Of a DNA stretch of 64,000 nt, positions 11,055-23,235 are shown in pieces. Source of the stretch: Pardosa pseudoannulata (lineage: Eukaryota > Arthropoda > Arachnida > Araneae > Lycosidae); the NCBI GenBank assembly GCA_032207245.1, contig CM063507.1, forward strand, positions 90,364,305 through 90,428,304. The letters run 5' to 3'. Both the position numbers and the translations under genes were made by a program. The first letter of the stretch is position 1; each line of letters opens with the position of its first letter. The notes under the pieces were generated by a model. It saw nothing but the letters and a program-made list of their open reading frames with translations, had not been told where the DNA came from and did no database searches.

Positions 11055-12152
11055 GTTACATAACGATGATAGCTGTTCAAACCGCTTTAAAAATAAAACC
11101 GCTTCAAAATGACTTTATTAAAATCGCTTTAGAATATTTTTAATTACATGTTTTTTTTTAATTCTGGGGGGGGGGAAATAACCGTCTTCTTTAGTCTGCA
11201 ATACTAAAATGATTTTTTTTATTAATTTCTATTGAACACGCGAAATGCATGTTGAGACCGTATGCTCTGGAAGTACCACATGCTTCTATCAGATATCGTA
11301 CTCAGCTGTCAGAATAAAATTGCACTATTGGTAAAAAAATAAGCACCTGATATCACGACACAGCAATCTAGATTTAAATATTAAATCAAATACTTTTTTA
11401 TTATACATCATTGTGCAATGTAATAATTAAGGAAACTTGAAATATATTGTGCCTTCAAATTTTACGGTTTACGGATATTATGTAAGCCTGCATGCTTTAA
11501 TAACAAAATCAGTAAAACATTCTATTAATAGAGTATTTTAGGCACCCGTAGGCCCGATAATGCAGATTAAAATATTAGAATTTTCTAGTGGTTTTAATTT
11601 AAATTATTCTTGATGCATTTACTGATGTAGAGTTATCTCAAAGGAATTTTCGGAATGGACGATTGCATTTTCACTATCATATGCATTAACAGTGAAGATT
11701 TTTTAACTTGTATGATTTCATGGATATCTTATATATGTCGTATTGTTATAAATCGGTAGTGTTAATTTCAGTTATATTACGATATTTTCTTTTATGTCCC
11801 CTCCACACTATGGTCAAATCATCAACATCAAATGCCTCTTCCATATTATTGTAAATTTTTTTTCCACTGCAGTGCTTGGTAGAAGGAGGGGTTTGGTACG
11901 ATGGTTTAACCCCTACGGCGTTCGGGCAATCTAATTTCTATTTCGCTTGCACTGTTTCGGCCGTATTTTTTCCAATTTTAGTAACAAATTATTCGTATAG
12001 ATGTCCAGTAAATGATAGTTTGCAGTTTATTGTATTTTCTACTCTGATGGATTCAAAAGCAGTGAACTACAAAACGTATGAAACACTAATCCTAATATAT
12101 TAATTACTAGTATTTTTACTAAGTTTCAATTGAAAAAAATGTTTCTACTTAC

Positions 12153-12322
12153 TTAGATCTTTGCAGGAGGTTGAGGAGGAGCAGGTCGACATTCTTCCTA
12201 GCGTACCCGGTAACGCATTCGGGAGTCAGACCTGGCTCCAATGAGAGGCCAATACTTGTTAACCTTCCTTCCACGTGCAGGTGGAGGAGATCCGAGCTGG
12301 TGATGGGCCCAGCTATGACGTC
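12153..12322 (-). CDS. Exon 2, copy 1 (leucine-rich N-terminal exon)
   Basis: 170 nt. The acceptor is tgtttcag before GACGTCATAG and the donor is gtaagt. It starts in phase 0 and ends with two bases of a lysine codon. It encodes DVIAGPITSSDLLHLHVEGR, a middle TSIGLSLEPGLTPE, and an amphipathic end ARKNVDLLLLNLLQRSK. The LLLLNLL run suggests a hydrophobic helix, perhaps for protein-protein contact (inference). Copy 2 differs at four positions: three silent, one C to S. The reading frame is open well beyond the donor on neither side, so the splice sites define it. No family recognised. Confidence 0.85.
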
Positions 12323-12585
12323 CTGAAACAGACAAAAATCATCTAAGTCGGGATAATGGTACAATTTTGAATTTAAAAATAGGGTACAAGGGAACAGGGA
12401 ATGTTGTAAAGGAGTTTAGGAAATTGATAACAGATTTCATATTTGTTGCATATATACATTCAACTAGAAATAAATCATTCTCACCTAAAGTATTTTTTGA
12501 AATAACTTCGCTTAAAAAATATTTCAATTTTTTGGAATTTGTCGATTTTTAAGATGTTTCTTACCCATTAATTCTTATGTATTTT

Positions 12586-12874
12586 TTAAGACTAGATTGC
12601 CCAAGGCAGTCATTTTGACTGCTTTTTGATTTCAATTAGAAAAACAATTATGAAATATAATGACACAATTTCTTAGAACTTGGTGACTTTTTCTATAACA
12701 TATAAATGGGTTTATGAATAATTGTAGTTACTTCCACCCTAATTTATTATGTAATATTAAAAATTAATTTTAAACAAATTTCTTTACATATTTGTTATTT
12801 TTTCACAATGCAGTCATTTTGACTGTTTTGGGGCAATATAGGTATACAAGAAATCTCGGGCAATCTAGTGTTAA
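12586..12874. mobile_element. 289-bp TTAA MITE with GTCATTTTGAC palindromes (copy 1)
   Basis: The left end is TTAAGACTAGATTGCCCAAG. The right end, reverse-complemented, is TTAACACTAGATTGCCCGAG. Inside each end lies cagtcattttgactg. TTAA borders and the inverted ends indicate a non-autonomous piggyBac-type element, related in style (CACTAGA...GTCATTTTGAC) to the larger elements at 15276 and 19873. It has no coding capacity and is also present at 38145-38433. Confidence 0.7.
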
Positions 12875-15275
12875 AAATTCTTTATTACTTTAAAATATCT
12901 TTGGAACACGTTTGGAATTTTTTTCCTATATAGATTTAGCAGTTAATTTATAGAAGATTTTTTTATGTCTAAGATGAATTCGGCAGAAAAAAAAATTGGG
13001 ACACTTAAATTCATTTTAATAATCTCTAAGTCGAAATTTAAAAGAAGTTCCCAAATATTTTCATATATACTAGAAGTGATTGGTAAGCATTTTGTAGAAA
13101 TCTATAAAAATTGTGTAAAAGGGAGAACTTTAAAATTTTTAATTAAAAATTTTCAAATTACTTCCGATTTTAGAAGAACATTTAATCTGATTAAGTATCT
13201 TATACAACAACTTATTTGGGCACGGAGATTCATATGTGTAACATAATTAAGATGCGTTGTTATGGCTGCTGTCCTTTTAAGATGAATGGGTACCGGCATT
13301 AAAGGATTCCTATTTCTCCATGTTACGCTATGGCGAAATTTCTTACTTTTGTCAGTTTAAGGATTAACAGCTATTACTACATGATGGAGTAGGAAATTTT
13401 CTATGGTATGATATTTTTGCGGTTCCCACGGTCAAAGAGACTCGTCGAATGCTAATTTGCCGTGCTGACAGGGTGTTGATTTTCCTATGAAACTGAAAAA
13501 CCTGGCATTTATCTCGCATTTTTTACCTTCGCATGTCGCTCTCGGACATACCTTAACAGTCTGTATCGTAATTAGTACATCCTATAAAATAGTAAGGTAT
13601 TCATTTGAACACGCAATCTTCTGAACGCAAGCTCAGGTAACCGAAGTTTGAAAAATGTTCCAATATATTTTCGTAGTATATCACGTTTCCGTGATCGCAA
13701 CTTCAGTCCAACTAGGTAGAGAAAATTTTTAAAATCACCCATTCTGAATTCTGCCTTTTGTTGGTATCGCAAAACATTTTATAGAAGATTTATTTAAATA
13801 CCGCAAACCGCGCAAGTTTATTTCCCCTACAAATAATCTTATGAATAAGTCATTTATCGGCTCAATGCGACTTACATTCTTTTATTACGGGAATAAGATT
13901 GTTTATACGTAAACATAAAACTGGACTTTGTTAGGGCAAATTTCAACTTATTTTTAGAGTGCCCAGCGTCATGTTATGTTTGTGGTGTGGATGTGCGTAG
14001 AGAGTCCAAAATACAGTTCATTTCCTGGATTAAACGTTTATTAGTTCAGCTTGAACGATAAAAATATAAACAAGGTATTAAAACCAAACTAGAGTAAGCA
14101 GTTTTGAACATAGCAATACAGGGTAGTCTCGGAGTCGGAAGAACCGCTAAGTGCCCAGCATCTACCGCAGCATGGTTTTGGCACAGAACTGCTTGGGCCT
14201 AACCATATAGTTCTGCAATTCTATTGGGATTGGCAAAACAACATAATTGAAATGATTTGGCTCTAACATGTCAATAAAAGTGTAAAATTACAGAATAAGG
14301 ATGCTTGAATTTGAGCAGGGGGGGGACAAGTAATAGAAAATATAAGAACGATTAAGTGCAATGATTAACAGGATTCCAAAAGGAAAATTAGCACAAATAG
14401 GTATATTAATAGTATTTTTCCCCATAAGAATTAACGAAGTATAAAGCGTCTGAAAATGAGCAAGAATTGAAGCGATTCAGACGAGAAAATCTCAGCGAAT
14501 CAAATTTATGCTGAGGACCAATGGCAATCTTAGTAAGTGACCCACCAAAATGTGGCCGCGAGAAGCACTGCTTCAGGAGGAGTACTGGTAATTAAGTTAA
14601 GCGGGGGGGGGAGAAAAACAAGGCAGTGGGGCAGGATTCTGAGAGAACCAATTGACCTCTATTTAAAGGTTCTCCAAGGTCACATAAAGAATAAAGAGGG
14701 GAGTCAAAAATGCCAGTTCTATGGAGATGTTCACTTAGGCAGTCATGTCCTGTGACTAACCGGAGAACGCCTGAGGCAATGACTTCGGTCAATGTTACTT
14801 TTGTTACTTGTACAGTTGTTCCATTATTTTTATAATTGTAACCTGCCTTGCCATTAGAAATAAAGTTTTCAACATAGCAGGTCGTATTTCCTTACGACTC
14901 ATTATCAGTTTTAGCAACACCAAACAGTCAGAGTAACAGACAAGGCCCAAGGAACTAACCGGGAAAGTCAATTTATATCACGGCTGTCACAACATATTTG
15001 CATAGGAGGAAATGAGGTTACGATCGAAATTTCAATTGAATCGATATTTTAATCGATAAGCCTTTCCAACAGACTAATATATAATAGACAGTGGCAGTCA
15101 TGCATGTGTGCTTCCGAGTTCAAAAAATACAATTTACGAATCCCGAAAGCATTAAATTGTTTTGCGCAAGTGGTGTGAGTATAAATTGTTACGGTACTAG
15201 ATTAGTACTTGTTGATATTTCATTGCGTCGTTAAGTTTCAAAGGCCACTTGTAATTGCAGACGTTGGCAGAAATA
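12875..15275. other. Intronic non-coding stretch with possible LTR-like DNA
   Basis: 12875-13970 shows nothing but AT-rich sequence shared with copy 2. From about 13970 to 14930 the GC content rises, with a G-run (about 14603-14611), an aataaa signal near 14861 and sequences that look like a retroelement end, but I could not define two matching LTRs. Short open frames at 14537-14792 on both strands are not supported as genes. Confidence 0.4.
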
Positions 15276-16278
15276 TTAACACTAGAATTACGGAAGGGGT
15301 CATTTTGACACCTAGCGAACTTTTATCTCTAACAGCTCTTCTTATTTTTGTAAAATATCTTCATCTTTTCTCGACTTTTCCTAAATCATTGTGATTTACG
15401 AAATAGTAAAGATTTCAAGAAAATCATTCTTATTTTAGCCCTTACAAATGGTTATACCTAGAAATACGGCAGGTGCTATTTTGATCCCTTTGAGAGAAAA
15501 GATTTGTGAATACATTCCATTATGTTAACTGAACACTTCTGTAAAGTATTTTTATTTGCACCTTCTAAACAAAATAAAAACAAAAAAAAAGAGTATGGTG
15601 GAGCTGCGTAGTCATATCTGCCAGTTACATGATTTGAAATATGTGCAATACTTTCCTTTGTGGAAAGAAAACAGAGAAAAGATTACGAACTGAACGTTTG
15701 TAGATTTTTCGTAGATATTTTGTTTATTATTCATAACAAACTTCAGTGGAAAATTTTATTGTATTTACATGTTTTTATAGTGACGTACTAATGGCGCGTA
15801 GAAAAGGACTAACGCGTGAAGAAATCGTGAAACTGATGAAAGAACTATCTGATGCTGATTCCGGTTATGAAATCGAAAATAATTCTGCAAATAAAGATAG
15901 AGATGGAACATCTTGCGATTCTGAAATTTTTATAGAGAGTAATCAGGCAATATCATCCTCTATCTCAAGTGAAAGTACAAATGGATTTGTTTCTAAGAGT
16001 TCAAATTCTGCCGTACCTAAGAATGCCAAAACGGAAACTAGTAGACGCTCAAAACCGAATATGAAATTCAACGAATTCAGACCAACACTTGTAAAGAAAT
16101 TGCTAGTAATGGAGCTGTATGGAAAGTAGAAAATAATTCAAATACTTCTGGCCGACGACCCTTGCAAAGTATCTTTCGAGAAAATGTAAAGAAATAAGCA
16201 GATATCGTTCCAAGGGGTCAAAATGATACCCGACGTAATTCTAGGTTTACAAAGACCACCGTAATTCTAATGTTTTAA
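15276..16278 (+). mobile_element. piggyBac-type element, N-terminal deletion derivative (copy 1)
   Basis: It begins TTAACACTAGAATTACGGAA with ggggtcattttgacacc just inside. The right side has ggggtcaaaatgatacc and ends in gtaattctaatgttttaa. TTAA borders and inverted ends place it in the piggyBac class (family knowledge: TTAA target). It is about 1 kb, so most of a transposase (about 1.7-1.8 kb) is missing. Internal motif copies (cctagaaatacggcaggtg near 15458; cgacgtaattctaggt near 16234) suggest subterminal repeats. Confidence 0.75.
15791..16129 (+). pseudogene. piggyBac transposase N-terminal fragment (copy 1)
   Basis: The open frame of about 112 codons starts at MARRKGLTREEIVKLMKELS, which matches the start of many piggyBac transposases (xLTxEEIxxLLxEL then Ser/Asp/Glu-rich). 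The acidic/serine-rich stretch follows, and the frame ends VKKLLVMELYGK before the element's end. The catalytic DDE core is absent, so it cannot transpose by itself. It might act as a truncated DNA-binding or interfering protein (speculation). Copy 2 has the same frame (41344-41682) with a few substitutions. Confidence 0.7.
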
Positions 16279-16504
16279 TTGAGCTGAGTTTATGCAGAAC
16301 TTCGGTTTACTGGCAGACTGTAAACAATCGCCTCAGATTGTAAGACTAAGTTATATGCCGATAGCTCGAAAGTAACCAATAATTCGTCACGAATAACTAA
16401 TAGTCGGAAAAACAAAACTTAAAATATACTAAATAAGTAACCGGATATTTTAAAACCATTTTCATCTTACTATACAATTATTCACAACACTTTTCATCGT
16501 ATCG

Positions 16505-17030
16505 AGACCGTGGAACCGCCAGTTTTTGGGTTTGCCGAACGTCTGCCCCCAAGATTAAAAATTGCTAAGCAAGAATTTCAATACATGCTTATCAAGAATT
16601 GGTGGACATAGCAAATCAAACTTGCTAAGCTCGATGAGCATGATCCCGAAACCGAATGAAACAGTTTTAATTATAACAGGTGACTATAGAGTTGACAAAC
16701 TATGGTAAGAAATTCTTCCGAAATTGATTTGGGTCGTGCTTATCACCATATCCCTGTTCACGGAGATGACATACCTAAAAACCTAAAATCATAACAGCCT
16801 TAGGTTTGTTTGAGTTTCCATTTCTTTCATTTAGTTTGTGTAACGCACCTCAATTATTACAAAGATTTGTTTCTGCAGTAATTCATTGCCTAAGTTTTAC
16901 TTTTGTTAAGACATCTTGGTCACGAATTGTTGGGAAACCGAACATCTTTCAAACTGTTGAAATGTTATTCCATTGGATACGGTATCACTCGCACAAAATG
17001 GGTTTTTATAGTTACTGAATTGCCTTTTTA
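16505..17030 (+). pseudogene. Ty3/gypsy reverse-transcriptase ruin (copy 1)
   Basis: In shifting frames one reads VEPPVFGFAERLPP, RLKIAKQEFQYML, then SEIDLGRAYHHIPVHGDDIP and GLFEFPFLSFSLCNAP. This order matches the start and fingers/palm of gypsy-type reverse transcriptase (GFAxRL, the D of IDLxRAYHQIPV, FGLFEFxxMPFGLCNAPxTFQR). The YxDD box is not recognisable in this copy. Frameshifts and stops make it non-functional. Fragments resembling pol continue to about 18000 (a stretch reading near LSKTQQKGPAFDQELH at 17950-18000). Confidence 0.7.
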
Positions 17031-19579
17031 GGTTACCTGATTAATGAGCACGTATTAAGCACTTTCGGAAAAAAATTGAACCAATTTTAAACTACGAACA
17101 ATCCAAAACCATAAGAGTTGAGGCGTATTTAAAGGACTATTAAACTATTACCGTTGAAATGTCCTTTATAGTATTTACAAGCACCGTTAAATATATTTCT
17201 AAAGAAAGGGGAAAAATAAAAATACCTAGGACTGAAGAAACTTAATGCCTCTAAAAAGTTCAAGGAAGGAATTATTTATGCAGCATTATTGGTGCATCCG
17301 AAGCCCGATTCTAATTTTGCTTTTTAGAAGCTAGCGATATTCTTATTGGAGGCACTCTGAATCAAAGTAACGGAGGAAGATAGAAGTGGTTTGATAGTGT
17401 ATCCTAATTAAGACATTGTTACATGTGTATATATTTAGTGCGAGAAAACCTTTGAAATTAGAATGAGACCTTGATCTCGGCCTTCACATTTGCATCGTTG
17501 TTTAGAAAGTACGTTAAAATCATGGAGCATTTACATCCAGTTTTGTCGGCGTTAAGAACTCGGCGGGCAATCTTAGTTCAACACTGTAGACTAGCTCAGC
17601 AATCGATTGATATTCTTCATTAAAAACAGTACGGAGTTCAAACAGGACTAACAGAAGTAAGTCTATCCATCGATCAGTAAGGCAAGATTTTAAGTCAGTT
17701 TTAAGGCTACGATGCTAATATTCTACTAAACCGTTCGTCTATGGATAAAATACTATCGTGTGAATGACTTGAACCTACTAACTCAGCAAGAGAGCGAAAG
17801 AGGTGGAATTCGAATGGACGCCCTTAATGAGTTTTAATCATTTGGGAAACAGTATCGAGATACCAATGCGAGAAAAAGGATTTACGACGAGTAAAGTAAC
17901 GATACATCGATCAGTAATTTCTTTGAGCCTTTACCATTTCATTCTGAAAAATTGTCAAAGACTCAGCAAAAAGGACCAGCTTTTGATCAGGAATTACATG
18001 CTATATATATATATATATATGTCTGGATTAAATACATGTTGAAAAGTCGCGTGTTTACAATTTTTATTAATTACCGACCTCTCATGCATGGGTTTAATCA
18101 GCATGCAGACAAATGTTATCCCAAACAAATCCCAAAACTTTTGAAGCAGAAATATTAATGTTTCAAAAAATTAAAATATTTTTTAGAAACTTAGTCTTGA
18201 AAGTTTAAAATAAACAAATCAAATAGATTTACAGTTCTGCTTTAAATTTCTTATAACTGATATAAGTGTTAACATTTTCGCTCTTGAACTTTTCAAATAT
18301 TAAAATCTTCTACAATAGGCTGTGCTTGAATTTAAAGGTATCTGCAATATTTTTTTAAAAGTTGTATTGATACAGTGAAATAATAAAGAAATTTCACTGT
18401 TTCTTTTTGTACATATAAAATTATTAATATAAAAAGACTTGTATTGAAGAAAGGAGTAATTGCTTAGTCCATGTACGATATTTTTTTTATACATTCATTA
18501 TAGAAAATATGTATAAATATTTAACACTATTGTTTGAAACTTTATAACAGCGTTTTAAAATTAAAAATAAAAGATCGATGACTATTGTTACACATCATAA
18601 CTGGTGTTCTATATAAGTAATTTTAGCTTCATTTGTTAATTCCCGCATCATGTAAACTGATGAAATTTAAGGTATAAAACTTTTTAATCAAGGAATCTAA
18701 AAAATCTGAAGTCATTTTAAAATGTATATCAAACATACAAATTAGCGTAAAATATGTTAAATTTTAAGGATTTTGAGGTCGATATATGAACATAATGAAA
18801 TGAATTACTGACAAGTACCATAAGTATAAACGAAAAGCACATATGTCTTCAGAGAATATATCTTAGAGCAGTGATGCCATTTTAAATGATTTGGGATATA
18901 ATTACACGATTTAAATAGAAAAAGTGAGACGTAACTGTCACTAGTCAACTGACGGGTCTTGGTTAGTACGGGGTTAGTTGTATACATTTCGTTATACGAT
19001 GTTAAATAATAAACATTTTTGCCAGAAATTTTTAAAGGTGTCGCATATTTATCAGCAATTCGGAAAATAAAAATTTAAAAACCAATTGTTTCCCCATAAA
19101 ATGCCATAAACAGAAGATAGTAATTTCAAAATACATAGCATAGAATGTGCATAAAAAATGTCCCTTGAGAAGAAAATTAAATAAAAAAAGCATAATATAG
19201 ATATTTATGTGGAACTTTATAGGCAGTAGAGGCCACATTTAAATTAGGCGGTAATAGCGGAAGCCGCGTAAAATAATATAGCTATAGACAGGGATCTTAC
19301 TCTTACAAGGAGAAAACCTATAGATATGATATAGGGTTCAGTAATTGTTGTCTAATATTTTGTTTTATATATATAGTTTTTTGTGCAATGCACTACAAAA
19401 CCCGATTTTGCAACACACCTACACAGTTTTCAAATTTTACTGTTCATGTATAGTACAATGTCAATCGACAACATAAAATCAAGCCTTTTAGGCTAATACT
19501 GTGAAGCTTGATACCTACTAATATTACATTATAATAATAAACATGAAAACTGTATTAGCAATAAATAGATATTAAGTAA
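17031..19579. other. Intronic DNA with decayed gypsy pol and AT-rich sequence
   Basis: 17031-18010 is a further decayed part of the gypsy element. 18010-19579 is AT-rich DNA with no supported gene. The copy 1 position near 18831-18840 (gaaaagca then catatg) is the empty site for the hAT element found in copy 2. Confidence 0.5.
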
Positions 19580-19872
19580 ATTGCAACAGTTAAATGCTTT
19601 GGGTGTTATAGGTGTTTATATATGTCCTAGTGGAGAAATTTAAAGCAATGTAATGTAAATCTACACAATGCAATAAAAAGTAAATCGTTTTTACTATTAA
19701 CACTTTACAAAATGTAGCACATTTTGTCACAACTTTGTAGTAATGCACATTTAGTTATTAAAAATTGCTGTATTGGTTTTCATCCCCCCCCCCCTCAAAA
19801 AATAACTGTTTAATAAATTGATGCAGTTTCACCAAAGCAAACTGTCTAAATACACTTATTTCATTTTCAAGT

Positions 19873-20799
19873 TTAACACTAGAATTACTGTAGTATTTGT
19901 ATACCTAGAAATACGACGGGTGTCATTTTGACCTCTTGATAAGATATCGGCATATTTCTCTATATCATATAATGTATTTGTGAAAAAATAAAATAACGCA
20001 AACTATGACAACTACAGTTTGTTTTTAAAAATATACAGACTGTGCAGGTATGTAGGATCAATTAAACGATTTACTACGTTCTCTCTTAAACTTTGATCAC
20101 TTGGTTTCATTTCATCTTTTCCTAAATATGGAAATCCGTTTAATAAGTATTTTGTCCTAACTTCTACTTCTAACCAAAGGTTTATTCCTAATTTATCGAG
20201 CTTGTTAGGCATATACTGCAAAAAACGGCATCTTGTTTTTGTAGGGAATAACTGTTCATCCAACGTAATATTTTCATTTGGTTTGAAGCAAAGCTTACAG
20301 TTTTCTATAAAAGTATTTCATACCTCGGATATTAATGTAAATTTATCACACTACAAACGTGAAGACCTTGTTAGTTTATTTTCAAAACGAAGAAATTTCA
20401 TAACTTCCGAAAACCTATCTCTACTCATAGGTTCATGAAAAAACTTTGGTCCCCAAGTCTTGGACCACAAACTAAGAATTGGTAAGCCCTTGGCGGCTAA
20501 TGCCCCCTTACGTACAACAACGCTATGAATGCTTCCAGTTTTGCTAATAAAATAGTGAAAGAGTCATTATGAAGCTTACATTTGTCTTCAACAACAGTAT
20601 ATAGCCTGCCGTATTTCTATAATCATTTGTTAGGGCTAAAATAAAAATACGATTTTCTTGGAATCTTTACTATTTTGTAAATCACAATGATTTAGGAAAA
20701 GTCAAGAAAGGATGAAGATATTTGCAAAAAATAGAAGAGCTGTCAGAGATAAAAGTTCGCTAGGTGTCAAAATGACCCCTTCCGTAATTCTAGTGTTAA
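19873..20799 (-). mobile_element. piggyBac-type element, catalytic-region derivative (copy 1, unit A)
   Basis: It is bounded by TTAACACTAGAATTACTG on the left and ggggtcattttgac-type inverted sequence ending gtaattctagtgttaa on the right, the same termini as the element at 15276. Unit B shows the exact empty site: caagtttaactgtttagg at 22433 onward. So the insertion was a precise TTAA event after units A and B arose. Its coding strand is minus. Confidence 0.8.
20012..20470 (-). pseudogene. piggyBac transposase core fragment (copy 1)
   Basis: The clearest part (20263-20012) reads MDEQLFPTKTRCRFLQYMPN and then KLDKLGINLWLE, matching the DEQLxPxxGRxxxxQYxPxKPxKxGIKxW segment around the first catalytic aspartate of piggyBac transposases (family knowledge). 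Upstream, in other frames, it reads MSRDRF and MKFLRFEN-like pieces. Frames are broken, so it is inactive. The segment is complementary to the N-terminal piece at 15791, as if both derive from one autonomous family. Confidence 0.75.
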
Positions 20800-21581
20800 C
20801 TATTTTGTTATATTATAGTATAAACTAACAATTTAAAATAAAAAGAAAATTTATTCTATGAAGTTAGTTACCTTTCAATAGTAAAACAAAAATATTATAG
20901 GAAAACGCATTGCACTTGGTGAAATCAGATACTATAGAATATAAAATGCAAGTAATTATCAAATAGCTTTGATAATCATAGTATTATAAAAAGGTGCTGT
21001 AATAGGTATAAGAGAATAAAAAAGCCAAAAAATAGTTTCGGTATCATTTCATATTAAAAAGAGGTTTTCACAAACAATTTTGAATAACTTTTCCTCATTT
21101 AAAATAAATAGGAGTTTCAAATGAACTTTCAAATACTGTACAAACCTAGTATAATCCAATTTTTGAGGAATTTATAATTTTTGTATTTAATGTATTATAA
21201 AAAATACAATAGAAAAATAAAAATTAAGTTATTCCAATCTAGCATAACATTAGGATTTTATTAAATTAGTGTTCGCAGTGATCAATTTAAAAAAATATTA
21301 ATACAAAAGCTAGCTTTCGTGAAGGCTGCACAAGATACTTGCTGAAGCCACTTTAGGTTGAATGGTTTCCCCCCCCCTAGGGATCAACAATTTGGTACAG
21401 ATAATGTACTCGAATACTTTGCAGCAGATTATTGGGGGGGGGTTGAGCTACCTTTATAAAATTTCTATATTTCTAACGTATTACAAACCCTAAAGATAAG
21501 TTAAGTGTCAAAGGTGGTCTTGCCAATTTGGATTCGAACTATGATCAAAATATAACATGAGTACATTACATATAGATTTGG

Positions 21582-21753
21582 TTTGGTTTGGAGCGTTACG
21601 GTCTACTGTTTTGCACACGAGGGCTAATGAGACCGGAATCTACGGCTTAAAGCCGATTCCGAAGGGCTACGAACATCTATGCCATAGTGGGATTCGAACC
21701 TACGAACTCCGGTACCGACTATCAGCGCCCTAACCAATCGGCCAGTGTTCGGC
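21582..21753 (-). mobile_element. tRNA-derived SINE with 13-bp target-site duplication (copy 1, unit A)
   Basis: It is flanked by catatagatttgg at 21569-21581 and 21754-21766. On the minus strand it has a tRNA-like head ending in ggttcgaatccc (box B), the shared body, and a (CCAAA)n tail at the left border. It is the same insertion as 48764-48940 in copy 2. Confidence 0.85.
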
Positions 21754-23054
21754 CATATAGATTTGGAATATCTAAATATGGTCATAACATTGTTTGATTT
21801 TTCCAACATCTTTTAAATTTATGACTTTAAGACATTAGATAACACTGTCTATTTAATATTTTTTAAAGATTTTCCATAATTTAAAAATTTAAAGTTCCTA
21901 TAATAATAACTACTTAAGGCTACTAAATAACTACTAAACAGATGGAAAAAGGCAGAGGAAAAACAAGTCACAAAACTGTTAAAATAGGTAATTATCAAAA
22001 AGGAAACTGAACACTCACTCTAAAAATTTAGAACAGGCATACGAGATAGCTTAATTATTAAATAGCTAGCTTAATATTTTAAGCAACAAAATATATTTAA
22101 AGTTAAAGTGTATTTGCATTATATAGAATTTAAATAAAAATAATTATTCAATGATTTGAGTGTTGCAGGTATTTATAGATGTCCGAGTGGGGAAATTTAG
22201 CGTAATGATATCTAAAGCTATGTAATGCAATAAAAAAGTAAACAATTTTAATATTGACAATTTACAAAAAATTAGCACTTACTGTCCCGACTTCGTAGTA
22301 ATGCACATTTAGTTATTACAATTTGCTGTATTGGTTTTTATCCCCCCCCCAAAAAAAAAAAAAATTTAATGAATAAATTGACCAATGCAGCTTTACCAGA
22401 GTGAACTATCTGAATACACTTATTGCATTATCAAGTTTAACTGTTTAGGTATATTACACAGTATGAACTAACAATTTAAAATAGAGAAAATTTATTCTAT
22501 GAAGTTTGAAACCTTTTAATTGTAAAACAAAAATAAATATTATAGGAAAACGCATTGTACTTGCTATAAGCAGATATTATAGAAAATGAAATGAAAGTAA
22601 TTATCAAACAGCTTTGGGTATTAATAGTATTATAAAACTGTTCGAATTATAAAGGAATAAAAAAGCCAAAAATGGGTTTTCATATTTCATATCAAAAAGA
22701 GGATTTCAAAAACAATTTGAAAGACTTTTTCCACATTTAAAATAAATTGAAATTTTAAAGCACTTTCAAATACTGTACGAACTTTGTGTAAATTCAAATT
22801 GTGAGGAATTTATAAATATTAATACAAAAGCTAGCTTTCGTGAATGCTGCACAAGATACTTGCTGAAGCCACTTTAGGTTGAATGGTTTCCCCCCCCCTA
22901 GGGATCAACAATTTGGTACAGATAATGTACTCGAATACTTTGCAGCAGATTATTTGGGGGGGGGTTGAGCTACCTTCATAAAATTTCTATATTTCTAACG
23001 TATTACAAACCGTAAAGATAAGTTAAGTGTCAAAGGTGGTCTTGCCAATTTGGT

Positions 23055-23235
23055 TTGGTTTGGTTTGGTTTGGAGCGCTATGGTCTACTTTTTGCAACAC
23101 GAGGGCTCATGAGACCGGGACCTACTGCTTAAAGCCGATTCCGAACTGCTACGAACATCCATGCCACAGTGGGATTTGAACCCACGAACTCCGGATCCGA
23201 AGGCCAGCACCCTAACCAATCGGCCATCGTTCGGC
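23055..23235 (-). mobile_element. tRNA-derived SINE in unit B (copy 1 only)
   Basis: This is the same SINE family and shares the right flank (catatagatttggaatatct) of the unit A insertion, but the left target-site copy is missing: the sequence jumps from tgccaatttgg straight into the tail. This looks like a copied SINE with a small deletion between atttgg repeats, not an independent insertion. Unit B of copy 2 (about 50370-50440) lacks it. Confidence 0.8.

Larger units (their letters stand above)
9274..12152 (-). other. Intron 2, copy 1
   Basis: This contains a decayed piggyBac-type N-terminal remnant (9619-9891, minus), a GC-richer patch with repeated cgtatg/acgggcaaa sequence (about 10125-10245), and a small inverted-repeat element (10832-11054). 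About 10949-11368 is absent from copy 2. The rest shows nothing. Confidence 0.6.

Noticed and set aside
13000..13246. 93-codon plus-strand frame shared in part with copy 2
   Set aside because: In copy 2 the frame is broken by an extra base, there is no motif, and the composition is that of the surrounding AT-rich intron.
14537..14792. Overlapping plus and minus frames of about 70 codons
   Set aside because: No motif, no splice context; in copy 2 the frames change length through indels in the G-run. More likely retroelement-derived non-coding DNA.
21640..21730. tRNA gene (good box B, gattcgaacc on the plus strand)
   Set aside because: The box B belongs to a SINE with target-site duplication and (CCAAA)n tail; there is no complete cloverleaf with an acceptor stem.
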